DNA from: Sphingopyxis sp.
Lineage (GTDB): Bacteria; Pseudomonadota; Alphaproteobacteria; Sphingomonadales; Sphingomonadaceae
NCBI RefSeq assembly: GCF_016463645.1
Contig: NZ_JAEMQX010000004.1
Coordinates: 35,496-99,495 of the forward strand
Length of the DNA: 64,000 bases
Direction of reading: 5' to 3'
Positions 56,086-62,561 of this stretch are shown here, piece by piece. The notes under the pieces were generated by a model. The model saw only the letters and a list, made by a program, of their open reading frames with translations, was not told the DNA's origin and ran no database searches. Position 1 is the first letter of the stretch, and each line of letters begins with the position of its first letter. The position numbers and the translations under genes were made by a program.

Positions 56086-56805
56086 TCATGGCGCGCTCCC
56101 GTCATCGGCGCGAGCCACGAACATGCTGCCGGTCGGCGGCTCCGTATCGGCGGCATCGCGCACCGGAACGGTCGCGCGGCTGTCGCCGGATTGCGCTTCG
56201 GATGATGGTGCGGCGGCAGTTCGCATGTCGGTCGAGCGCGTGACGAACAGCGGAGCGGCGCGCCAGTCGGGCGGCGGTGGTGGTGCTGGCGCCGGTGTTT
56301 CACTCCCGGCAGAGCCGCCCAAGACCGGCGCAAGCGCGGCGACATAGGCGCGCGTCTCGGCGGGCAAGGCGCGGCCTGTCGTGCGATGTTCGTCGTAGCG
56401 GCCGGGACCGGCATTGTAGGCCGCGAGCATCGCCGCGACATTGCCGTAGCGGTCCCACATTTCGCGCAGATAGGCCGCGCCCGCCATGATGTTGTCGCGT
56501 GGATTGTAGGGGTCGCGACCGAGGTCGTGGCGAACGCGCAGGCCCGCCCAGGTGTCTGGCATGACTTGCATCAATCCCATCGCTCCGGCCGACGAAATCG
56601 CGCGCACGTCGCCCGCGCTCTCGGCGCGCAGCACCGCGCGAATCCAGTGCTCGGGAACGCCGAAACGCTGCGAGGCTTCGGTGACGAAGCCGGCATAGGG
56701 ATCGGCGGGATTCGCGCGCGCCACAGGTGCGGCCTGCGCCGATACGGCGCCCGGACAGGCTGCGACCGCGAGCACGCCAGCCAGCAGGAGACCGGCATAT
56801 CGCAC
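56086..56805 (-). CDS. VirB1-like lytic transglycosylase
   Basis: The protein is about 239 residues from GTG 56805 (VRYAGLLLAGVLAVAACPGAVSAQ is the signal peptide); an in-frame ATG at 57009 would give a longer, unlikely N-terminus. The SLT domain shows the catalytic Glu in HWIRAVLRAESAGDVRAISSAGAMGLMQVMPDTW (in pieces) and AAYNAGPGRYDEHRTTG. The tail is Pro-rich. It cuts peptidoglycan to let the conjugation channel assemble. Confidence 0.87.
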   Translation of the reverse strand: MRYAGLLLAGVLAVAACPGAVSAQAAPVARANPADPYAGFVTEASQRFGVPEHWIRAVLRAESAGDVRAISSAGAMGLMQVMPDTWAGLRVRHDLGRDPYNPRDNIMAGAAYLREMWDRYGNVAAMLAAYNAGPGRYDEHRTTGRALPAETRAYVAALAPVLGGSAGSETPAPAPPPPPDWRAAPLFVTRSTDMRTAAAPSSEAQSGDSRATVPVRDAADTEPPTGSMFVARADDGSAP

Positions 56806-57013
56806 GATCTCCCTGTCTCCGTTCGACCTCCAGCCTGCCAGCGTGCTCGCTGCGGTCAAGGGCAAGGCGCCAGCGCCGGCCAGAGGCCGCCCTTGACCTT
56901 CGCTGCGCGCGCCGGCCGTCCGGTGGCCGAGCGGGACGACGGGATGAGACGGCTTTTCCACGAACAACGGGATGAGGGTTTTGAGCGCAGGGATGACGCG
57001 GGATCGCATGGCC

Positions 57014-57349
57014 TTAGTCCCGCTCGTCGCGCGGTTTGGGGCGGTTCCAGTGCAGCGACCACGATGCACCTGCATCGTCGTCGCGGAACAGATTGGCGCG
57101 GATCGGCTGCGGCAAGGCGGGATCGTCGAGCAGCACGGAAAGATATTCGCCGGCCTTCTCGCCGGTGCGTTTCCAGGCCGCCCCGATCTCCGGGCCGTCG
57201 TCGGCGCCGTGATGGACACGGAAGTCCGGAGCATTCTCGGCGTCGGAGTGCTCGGCGGGAATGATGGTGAGTTCGCGGTAAAGGGTGAGCGTGTGGACGC
57301 GGCCGGTGAAGCCGGTTTGCTCGCGGGTGAATTGACCGATCTGCGGCAT
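57014..57349 (-). CDS. DUF736 family protein
   Basis: The protein is 111 residues from ATG 57349, with GGAG at -11. The sequence MPQIGQFTREQTGFTGRVHT, APDFRVHHGADDGPEIGAAWKRTGEKAGEYLSVLLDDPALPQPI (in pieces) is the DUF736 pattern. This family is a hallmark of alphaproteobacterial ICEs and some plasmids; its function is unknown. A second, more divergent copy is cut by the right window edge (63780-64000). Confidence 0.86.
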   Translation of the reverse strand: MPQIGQFTREQTGFTGRVHTLTLYRELTIIPAEHSDAENAPDFRVHHGADDGPEIGAAWKRTGEKAGEYLSVLLDDPALPQPIRANLFRDDDAGASWSLHWNRPKPRDERD

Positions 57350-57384
57350 GGAAAGTCTCCTTCGGTTGGGGTGGATGTCCGGGG

Positions 57385-57942
57385 TCAGTGCGCCGGCCAG
57401 TGCGTATGGGCACGCCATTCGTAGCGGCCGTCGCCTTCCTCATCGGTCCAGAGCGGCAGCGCGCGGCCGATGACGGAATCTGCGGGGATGGGTCCGAAAT
57501 ACCTGCCGTCGAGGCTGTCGCGGACCTCCCAATTCATGAGGAAGATTTCGCCGTCGCCGATGAGGCGGCAGCCCTGCCAGACCGGCAGATCGCGGCCGAT
57601 CCGGTCGCGGTCCAGCGCTTCGCCCATCTCCACGCCATCGACGGTGATCGTGGATCGCGAGCGGCAAACCCATTGCCCAGGAAGGCCAAGGACGCGCTTC
57701 AGGAGCGGCACGCCGCGACCGACATAACCGCGCTCGACCATGAAGGCGGCGAGCGGTTCGGGCGGCATGATGGCGACCAGCTCGGGCACCTCGATCCGCT
57801 CGGCCGGCTCGACGGTGTAAAAGCCGATGGGCGCGCTGGCGGTCGCGTTCCAGATCAGTTTCGTGGGCGTCGGTATGAACGCCGCGATGGCGACGCCCAT
57901 CGCCGCGAAATACGTCACCATGACGTAGCCGAACCGCGTCAT
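57385..57942 (-). CDS. traF: S26-type conjugation signal peptidase TraF
   Basis: This 185-residue protein has an N-terminal membrane helix (YVMVTYFAAMGVAIAAFI), the catalytic serine in ATASAPIGFYTVEP (about residue 37) and the lysine in GVPLLKRVLGLPGQWV (about 83). It ends in the S26 strand NWEVRDSLDGRYFGPIPADSVIGRALPLW (in pieces). TraF peptidases mature and can cyclise TrbC pilin. It overlaps the DUF2840 gene by 4 bp. Confidence 0.9.
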   Translation of the reverse strand: MTRFGYVMVTYFAAMGVAIAAFIPTPTKLIWNATASAPIGFYTVEPAERIEVPELVAIMPPEPLAAFMVERGYVGRGVPLLKRVLGLPGQWVCRSRSTITVDGVEMGEALDRDRIGRDLPVWQGCRLIGDGEIFLMNWEVRDSLDGRYFGPIPADSVIGRALPLWTDEEGDGRYEWRAHTHWPAH

Positions 57943-58457
57943 GGCGCGATCCTCCGGCGATGGAGCCAGGCGGCGTGTCGTTCCGGTGTGTAATCGCGCG
58001 GCTCCAGACCGACGATCAGACGGTTGTGGACATGCCGCCAGTGGTCCGGGGCAGCGTCGGCGGGATCGAGGCCGAGCGCTTCCACCGCGTCGATGGCGGC
58101 AAGCGCACGCTGCACCTTCGCCCAGCTATCGAGGCGCAGCAGGATGTCGCCGCCGGGGCGGACGAAGGGCAGCGTCTGGAACGGCTCGCCGCGGCCGATG
58201 GCGCGCACGATGTCGATGCGGGAAATCACCGTGCCATGCTCGCCCGCCGCCCAGCGGACGAAGGCGAAGATGCTCTCCGGCGCGAAGCCGACGACGCTGC
58301 GGCGGCGGTCGAGTATCTGTTCGTAGCTCTTGCGGCCGAAGCGTATCCAGCGCTCGACCTTGCGCTTGTCGAAGGTCAGTTCGACCAATGTGGTGAAGGG
58401 CGCGGGACCGTCCGGCAACGGACGGCCGTGCAAGCGGCGGGCCGCGTTGCCGGTCAT
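57939..58457 (-). CDS. DUF2840 domain protein
   Basis: The protein is 172 residues from ATG 58457. LTTVELTF-like start (TTLVELTFDKRKVERWIRFG), SYEQILDRRRSVVGFAPESIFAFVRWAAGEHGT (in pieces) and RPGGDILLRLDSWAKVQ match DUF2840. It is constantly found between traF and the parA/RHH genes in these ICEs; role unknown. It overlaps both neighbours by 4 bp. Confidence 0.82.
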   Translation of the reverse strand: MTGNAARRLHGRPLPDGPAPFTTLVELTFDKRKVERWIRFGRKSYEQILDRRRSVVGFAPESIFAFVRWAAGEHGTVISRIDIVRAIGRGEPFQTLPFVRPGGDILLRLDSWAKVQRALAAIDAVEALGLDPADAAPDHWRHVHNRLIVGLEPRDYTPERHAAWLHRRRIAP

Positions 58458-58708
58458 GTCGGATCTCCTTCGGAGGGTGGAAATTCGCGGGCGAGCAGGT
58501 CGCGCAGCATGTCGGTGACGGTGATGCCGCGCCGGAAAGCAGCGACCTTGATGCGGCCGCGCAGCTCGGGCGTGATGTCGATGGTCAGGCGGGCGGTGAA
58601 CGCCTCGCAAGCAACCTTGCTGGCGGACGGCGTGTCGGCGGCCTTGATCCAGCTATCGGGATTGCCCGGCCGGGACGCGAAGCCGGGCTTGCGGGTGCGT
58701 CCGGTCAT
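58454..58708 (-). CDS. Ribbon-helix-helix partition-type protein (small ParB-like)
   Basis: This 84-residue protein has a C-terminal RHH: ARLTIDITPELRGRIKVAAFRRGITVTDMLRDLLAREF (in pieces). The N-terminal half is basic and probably disordered. Its position directly after parA, with 4-bp overlap, is that of the centromere-binding partner of a ParA in small partition systems. No parS site was identified. Confidence 0.78.
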   Translation of the reverse strand: MTGRTRKPGFASRPGNPDSWIKAADTPSASKVACEAFTARLTIDITPELRGRIKVAAFRRGITVTDMLRDLLAREFPPSEGDPT

Positions 58709-59358
58709 GGTGCGATCCTCCCGATGCGCAGCCAGTCGATCTCGGCGGCAAGCGCGGTGATCTCGCGCGTGGCCCGGCTGTCGGCGTCGATCTCGGATGC
58801 CAGCCGGCCGGACTGCGCGGCATCGGCGAAGACGACGCGCTGGCCGATGGTTTGGCCAAGCACCGGCGGATCGTGGTCGGCCAGCGTCTCGGCCGTCTCA
58901 CGGGCGATGACGGTGCGCGCGCCGCAACGGTTGAGCACGAAACGGGCGGCAAGCTCTGGCCGGTAGATGCGCGCTTCGCTCAGAAGCGCCAGCATCTCGG
59001 CCGAGGCCCAGCCGTCGAAGGGCGATGGCTGCACCGGGATCAGCACAAGATCGGCGGCCAGCAGCGCCGAGCGCATCAGAGCGGCGACACGCGGCGGCCC
59101 GTCGATGACGACGTGATCGGCGTCGCGGGCCAGCTCCGGGGCCTCCCGGTGCAAGGTGTCACGCGCCAGGCCGATGGTGCTGAACAGCCTCGGCAGCCCC
59201 TCATGGCTGCGCGTCTGCGACCAGTCGAGCGCGGAGCCTTGCGGATCGGCGTCGATCAGGATGACGCGCTGGCCGCGCTGCGCCCAGGCTCCGGCGAGAT
59301 GCAGCGCCAGCGTGGTCTTGCCGACGCCGCCTTTCTGGTTGAGGAGCGCGACGATCAT
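58705..59358 (-). CDS. parA: ParA-family partition ATPase
   Basis: This 217-residue protein has the deviant Walker A NQKGGVGKTTLALHLAGA at the very N-terminus, Walker A' VILIDADPQGSALDW and Walker B HVVIDGPPRVAAL. Being short and without an N-terminal HTH, it is the class Ib/ParF-like type that pairs with an RHH protein, here the next gene. It probably stabilises the excised circle of the ICE. It overlaps repA by 4 bp. Confidence 0.92.
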   Translation of the reverse strand: MIVALLNQKGGVGKTTLALHLAGAWAQRGQRVILIDADPQGSALDWSQTRSHEGLPRLFSTIGLARDTLHREAPELARDADHVVIDGPPRVAALMRSALLAADLVLIPVQPSPFDGWASAEMLALLSEARIYRPELAARFVLNRCGARTVIARETAETLADHDPPVLGQTIGQRVVFADAAQSGRLASEIDADSRATREITALAAEIDWLRIGRIAP

Positions 59359-60395
59359 GGCGCACCTCGCCGGCCAAAAGCAGCACTGGCACCGGCACCA
59401 CGGATCGCGTGCGCGCGCGTCAAAGAAGAAGAGTTAGATTCTTTGTTAGATTCTTCTATAGAGTCCGGCGAGCGATTTGCGCCTAATGTCCCGATACTGC
59501 GTGCGCCTAATGTCCCGATAGGTTTCACATGGTTATCCACAGGCACTGTGGATAGATTTTCGGGTAGAAAACGCAGCAGTTCGCGCCCTTCTTCCCATTC
59601 GCTCTGGAGCAGGTAGCCGGGCAGAGATTGACGTGCCGCGATCCGGCGCAGGTCGAGCGCAAAGTCGGACGGCCGCGCCGCGCTGCCGGATTTCTGGTGG
59701 AGGTGGGAGACCTCGAACGCCCAGCCCTCGGTCTGGCGTCCGGCGTGCTTGCGAGCGACCCGATACAGCCAGCGCTCGATCCCGCCCGTCAGCCGGAAAT
59801 AGGCCGGGTCGATGGTGAGCACCAGCGAGCGGTCGATGACGCTGTTGTAGAACCATTCGGGCAAGACGAACTCCATGCCCTCGATGCGGCCGGCGCGCGT
59901 CGTCATTTCCTCCCACTCGTTGATCCATGAGAATTGCCGCCGCCGCCAATGCTTGCCGTTGCGGATGGTGGTGGCGATGACGGTGGATTGCAGGCGCGCG
60001 AGCGCGGCCTTGAGCAACAGATACTCGCGGTTTCCGGTGGCTCGCCCGATCGAGCGCAAGAGCTGATAGGGCATGAAGCGGAAGAACCGCGACGTGGGGA
60101 TGCCGTTGTTCTCGGCCGCGACGATCTGCGAGGCGGCCCAGATCAGCACATCGGCATCCCAGATCGTCGCCATGCCATGTTCGGGCATGGCGAAGACCTG
60201 CACCTCGACATCGGCGGCCCGGTAAAGGATCGGCGTGGTGCGCGGGCGCTTCGCCAGCGAGAAGAACGGCCGCTCCATCAGGTCGCGCTGGTCGCGTGGC
60301 GCGGCGTCGCCGGTTGCGACCACGAAGGGGTCCAGGCGGTTGCGCTCGCTATCCTCGGTCGGTTGCGCGGGTCTGGGATCGTCGTCGCGCAGCAT
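59355..60395 (-). CDS. repA: Replication initiator protein A
   Basis: This 346-residue protein matches RepA of Tn4371-type ICEs and broad-host plasmids (DLMERPFFSLAKRPRTTPILYR, FFRFMPYQLLRSIGRATGNREYLLLKAALARLQSTVI in pieces, WINEWEEMTTRAGRIEGMEFVLPEWFYNSVI). The C-terminal part (about 285-320) has a duplicated IGTLGA segment encoded by 19-bp direct repeats, preceded by a DnaA box (see separate entry). The initiator implies that the excised element can replicate. It starts immediately after the stop of the HTH gene. Confidence 0.9.
   Translation of the reverse strand: MLRDDDPRPAQPTEDSERNRLDPFVVATGDAAPRDQRDLMERPFFSLAKRPRTTPILYRAADVEVQVFAMPEHGMATIWDADVLIWAASQIVAAENNGIPTSRFFRFMPYQLLRSIGRATGNREYLLLKAALARLQSTVIATTIRNGKHWRRRQFSWINEWEEMTTRAGRIEGMEFVLPEWFYNSVIDRSLVLTIDPAYFRLTGGIERWLYRVARKHAGRQTEGWAFEVSHLHQKSGSAARPSDFALDLRRIAARQSLPGYLLQSEWEEGRELLRFLPENLSTVPVDNHVKPIGTLGARSIGTLGANRSPDSIEESNKESNSSSLTRAHAIRGAGASAAFGRRGAP
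59478..59554. repeat. Iteron-like direct repeats and DnaA boxes inside the repA 3' end
   Basis: Two identical 19-bp repeats (TGCGCCTAATGTCCCGATA at 59478-59496 and 59502-59520) are spaced 24 bp start to start, exactly 8 codons. Thirteen bases later is a perfect DnaA box TTATCCACA (59533-59541), facing an inverted copy with one change (59546-59554). Together TATCCACAG and CTGTGGATA form a 9-bp dyad. This resembles a small plasmid origin, here embedded in coding sequence. Function inferred. Confidence 0.6.
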
Positions 60396-60668
60396 TTACA
60401 GCTCGTCCCGCTCTTGCGGCGTCAGCGGACGCGCGGGAAAGACCGTGCCGGCGTTTTCGTCGCGGGTGGATTTGCGGGTGCCGATGGCGCTCCACGCTTC
60501 CAGATCGCGGACGGCGTAGAGGACGCGGCCGCCGATCTTGCGGTATGTCGGGCCGGTGCCATAGGTGCGATGCTTCTCAAGGGTGCGGATGGACAAGCCG
60601 AGGAAGCGCGCGGCTTCCTTTGTGCGCAGCAGGCGCGGCGGCAGGTCCGCATTGGGGCGGATGGCCAT
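60396..60668 (-). CDS. AlpA/RdfS-like small HTH protein, probable recombination directionality factor
   Basis: The protein is 90 residues from ATG 60668 with GAGAGAG upstream. The MerR-like HTH_17 domain reads LLRTKEAARFLGLSIRTLEKHRTYGTGPTYRKIGGRVLYAVRDLEAW (in pieces). In Mesorhizobium symbiosis ICEs a protein of this size and fold, RdfS, sits at the head of the same operon and drives excision. Gene order here (HTH, repA, parA, RHH, DUF2840, traF) agrees. It may be a repA regulator instead. Confidence 0.78.
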   Translation of the reverse strand: MAIRPNADLPPRLLRTKEAARFLGLSIRTLEKHRTYGTGPTYRKIGGRVLYAVRDLEAWSAIGTRKSTRDENAGTVFPARPLTPQERDEL

Positions 60669-60737
60669 GGAATCTCTCTCCGGGTCGTCAGACAGGCGGC
60701 TGTCGAAGCGACAGCGGGCTGTGGCGGACGATGGCGA

Positions 60738-60792
60738 GGGATCGGCGGCCTGTAGCGTGCCGCAGTTGCGCCTATGCGCTGGCGGCACCCCC
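60738..60792 (-). promoter_or_regulatory. 55-bp repeated box, copy 2 (upstream of the rdf/rep operon)
   Basis: This copy is 48/55 identical to 31873-31927, ungapped, with the same GTGCCGC...GCGGCAC arms, and lies about 70 bp upstream of the ATG of the HTH/repA operon. The conserved distance and orientation relative to a leftward operon argue for a transcription-control box. Confidence 0.65.
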
Positions 60793-60898
60793 TGACGGGT
60801 GATAGTCAGCCGGAAAAGGCGAGAGATTTCAGCGATTCATGTTCCGGCGCGTCGAAATGCCAAAGACATCCATGCGCGGTTCGGTTAATAGTGAAGGT

Positions 60899-61079
60899 GG
60901 AGCAGACGCGCTGCTCCGGGGGCGTAGTAACCCCTGACTAGCGGTTGGTGCCGGCCGTGACGGCACCATACTCCTTGACCCTATGGTCGGGGAGCCTGTG
61001 GCGTATACAACAGGCTTTCCGAGCTAAAGGCCATGGGGCCGTCTAGTCACGGTTACTAACTCCCCGATCACCAGGAGTC
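60899..61079 (+). ncRNA. Candidate structured RNA upstream of the DUF2285 gene
   Basis: In 181 nt I find nested long-range pairings: GGGG 60918-60922 with CCCC 61062-61065, TAGTAACC 60925-60932 with GGTTACTA 61051-61058, GACTAG 60936-60941 with CTAGTC 61043-61048, and CGG 60942-60944 with CCG 61039-61041. Inside are three hairpins (GGTGCCG/CGGCACC at 60947-60967; CTCC..GACC/GGTC..GGAG at 60971-60994; CCTGT/ACAGG at 60995-61014). A first hairpin GGAGCAG/CTGCTCC is at 60899-60917. This is far more structure than random DNA. It could be a cis-regulatory leader or a trans-acting RNA such as an OMEGA/HEARO-like RNA; family not established. Confidence 0.55.
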
Positions 61080-61080
61080 A

Positions 61081-61122
61081 GAGAGTTTTGTTTGCGGGGG
61101 CGCACCGCAAGCCATCGCTCTC
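61081..61122 (+). promoter_or_regulatory. Leader hairpin just before the DUF2285 ribosome site
   Basis: GAGAG (61081-61085) pairs with CTCTC (61118-61122) and, inside, TTGCGG (61092-61097) pairs with CCGCAA (61105-61110). The two-part stem ends a few bases before the AGGA/AAGGGG ribosome sites of the gene at 61138. Formation could affect translation initiation. Confidence 0.45.
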
Positions 61123-61137
61123 CTAGGATGAAGGGGA

Positions 61138-61431
61138 ATGACGATGCGGGTTCCGGTAGAACTTGACCCCGAAGTGGATGACGTAGCGCCGACAGGCGAT
61201 GAGATCACCGCCTATGACGAACGGCATTTCGTGACCTATCTCCGTCTCCTCGACGCCAAGGCCGAGGATGCAGATTGGAAGGAAGTCGCTCAAATCGTGC
61301 TGCACCGCGATCCGGTCGCCGAGGAGCTTCGGACCTATCGGTGCTGGCAGAGCCATCTCGAACGGGCGCAATGGCTATCCCGCGAGGGTTACAAGCGGCT
61401 TCTGGAGCAGGCTGCGGCCAACAAGGCGTGA
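61138..61431 (+). CDS. DUF2285 protein, QseM-like antiactivator candidate
   Basis: The protein is 97 residues from ATG 61138 (95 from ATG 61144, which lies 7 nt after AAGGGG). The conserved run ITAYDERHFVTYLRLLDAKAEDADWKEVAQIVLHRDP (in pieces) and WQSHLERAQWLSREGYKRLLEQ is the DUF2285 HTH-variant pattern. In Mesorhizobium ICEs the DUF2285 protein QseM binds and blocks FseA and TraR, keeping the element integrated. Here it is the only rightward gene among leftward ones and converges on the FseA-like gene. The assignment as QseM is by analogy. Confidence 0.75.
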   Translation: MTMRVPVELDPEVDDVAPTGDEITAYDERHFVTYLRLLDAKAEDADWKEVAQIVLHRDPVAEELRTYRCWQSHLERAQWLSREGYKRLLEQAAANKA

Positions 61432-61470
61432 TGCCGTAACATTGGCGACAAGCGATGACATCCACCGGAC

Positions 61471-61992
61471 TCAGGGTTTGCCGGGTTTGACCGGATAGTG
61501 CAGCAGCATGCGATAGCCGCCGCGCATCATCTTGATGCCATGCGCCACGAGCCTGCGAGCCTTGTTCTTGCTCGGATCACCCTCGAAATCCTCCTTGTTG
61601 CCGTGGAAGTCGAGCAGGATTTCCGCAATGGCGCGATAGCTCTCGCCGCATAGTCGCGCATCCAGCGCGCGTAGGGACAGGACGTGCCATTGCCGGAGTT
61701 GGTCGGGAAGGATGCCGATAGGCGGTCCCGGCGGTCGCTGGGTGAGAGATCGCCAGAGACGCCGTGCGGCATGGATGCGAAGCTCCAACAAGAAATCCAT
61801 CGGCAGGGTCACGGCGTAGAAGGCGGCGGTGTCCGGCATCGCTTCGGGTAGCCAGAACTGGTGCGCTATGTCACCTGCCTGCCAGACACCATGCCAGCCA
61901 TCGGCCGCGCGGCGCAGATCGAGACCGTCAAGACGGGCGAACGTGATCGACAGGTCTGCCGCAATGTCCTCGTGGCCGACCAGCGATAGCAT
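61471..61992 (-). CDS. DUF2285 protein, downstream half of FseA-like activator (Msi171-like)
   Basis: The protein is 173 residues from the internal ATG 61992. The DUF2285 end reads HVLSLRALDARLCGESYRAIAEILLDFHG and ARRLVAHGIKMMRGGYRMLLHYP. Without any start the frame remains open 16 codons and more upstream, giving DTSPDNLTLFWSPRIQPQAV, which looks like authentic protein and resembles the N-terminus of this family. It follows in the +1 frame of the DUF6499 ORF. So the functional product is likely a frameshift fusion. Confidence 0.78.
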   Translation of the reverse strand: MLSLVGHEDIAADLSITFARLDGLDLRRAADGWHGVWQAGDIAHQFWLPEAMPDTAAFYAVTLPMDFLLELRIHAARRLWRSLTQRPPGPPIGILPDQLRQWHVLSLRALDARLCGESYRAIAEILLDFHGNKEDFEGDPSKNKARRLVAHGIKMMRGGYRMLLHYPVKPGKP

Positions 61993-62038
61993 GACCGCCT
62001 GCGGCTGAATGCGCGGAGACCAGAACAGAGTCAGATTA

Positions 62039-62254
62039 TCAGGCGATGTGTCGGGGTCGCTTGGGAAATCGCAACCCCCATCGCAGCGCGAACCGTTCCA
62101 ATTGCGGCCCGCCGGCTTGTCCGGTCAGGGCAATAGCGTTGAAGTCGTTGCGATACTCGTCATTGCGACGAAGATATTCCCAGGCGAAGCCGGCGGCGGG
62201 CAGATGCTTGGTGTGCCCGTAAGCCGCCGGAGTACGCCAGTCGATGCTAAGCAT
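62039..62254 (-). CDS. DUF6499 (transcriptional-regulator-like) protein, upstream half of FseA-like activator (Msi172-like)
   Basis: The protein is 71 residues from ATG 62254, with an excellent GGAGGTAA ribosome site 6-7 nt upstream. It reads MLSIDWRTPAAYGHTKHLPA, AWEYLRRNDEYRNDFNAIA and LERFALRWGLRFPKRPRHIA; the WEYLRRNxxYRxD motif is the DUF6499 signature. It ends at TGA 62039-62041, exactly where the downstream frame supplies the rest of the domain pair, so by itself it is probably a truncated (unshifted) product. Confidence 0.78.
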   Translation of the reverse strand: MLSIDWRTPAAYGHTKHLPAAGFAWEYLRRNDEYRNDFNAIALTGQAGGPQLERFALRWGLRFPKRPRHIA

Positions 62255-62561
62255 GGCGTTACCTCCGAATATCGGGCTGTGCTGGAGAGGCCCGGTTCGG
62301 AAGCGTGCGGGATTTGAGGGAGCGGATGTAGCTGCTCCAACGATATAAGTGGTGACGCTAAGTCGATCAATTATTTGGTTATTTTTGTCTTAAATGCGCT
62401 TATCTGGATTCGCGAGCCGGGCCTAGCCCGGCGAGCGCCGGCCGTGTCCCGGCATGGCCGCGCCGCCGATCCGCAAAGCCGGATCGGCGAAAAATTGGGC
62501 AATCTGCAAGGCTGAAAGCGGAAAACCGTAGAGCCGGCTTTCCGGCTCTACGGATTGGCGG
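62255..62561. other. Intergenic control region upstream of the FseA-like gene
   Basis: This 307-bp stretch has no supportable gene. Its middle (about 62355-62400) is clearly AT-rich with TTATTTGGTTATTTTTGTC on the plus strand, unlike the GC-rich surroundings, and probably carries the leftward promoter of the FseA-like gene. A terminator hairpin lies at its right end (62526-62553). GC-rich inverted sequences (CCGGGCCTAGCCCGG near 62419) lie between. Confidence 0.55.
62526..62553 (-). terminator. Intrinsic terminator downstream of the DUF932 gene
   Basis: A perfect 12-bp stem CCGTAGAGCCGG/CCGGCTCTACGG with a 4-nt loop. On the minus strand it is followed by TTTTCC. It starts 8 bp after the DUF932 stop codon. 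Confidence 0.72.

Larger units (their letters stand above)
61471..62254 (-). other. Predicted +1 frameshift fusion, FseA-like excision activator
   Basis: The DUF6499 ORF (62254 to 62039) and the DUF2285 ORF (to 61471) join if ribosomes shift by +1 before the stop. Two slip sites are present: TTT-C at 62068-62065 gives RFPSDPDTSPDN, and CCC-C at 62056-62053 gives RFPKRPDTSPDN. The first product looks like the continuous family sequence. The fused protein would be about 260 residues. FseA of ICEMlSymR7A is made by a +1 programmed frameshift between equivalent genes. Confidence 0.6.

Noticed and set aside
56806..57013. N-terminal extension of the transglycosylase from ATG 57009
   Set aside because: The 68 extra residues are Arg/Pro-rich and would precede the signal peptide, which begins at GTG 56805 with a purine-rich ribosome site.
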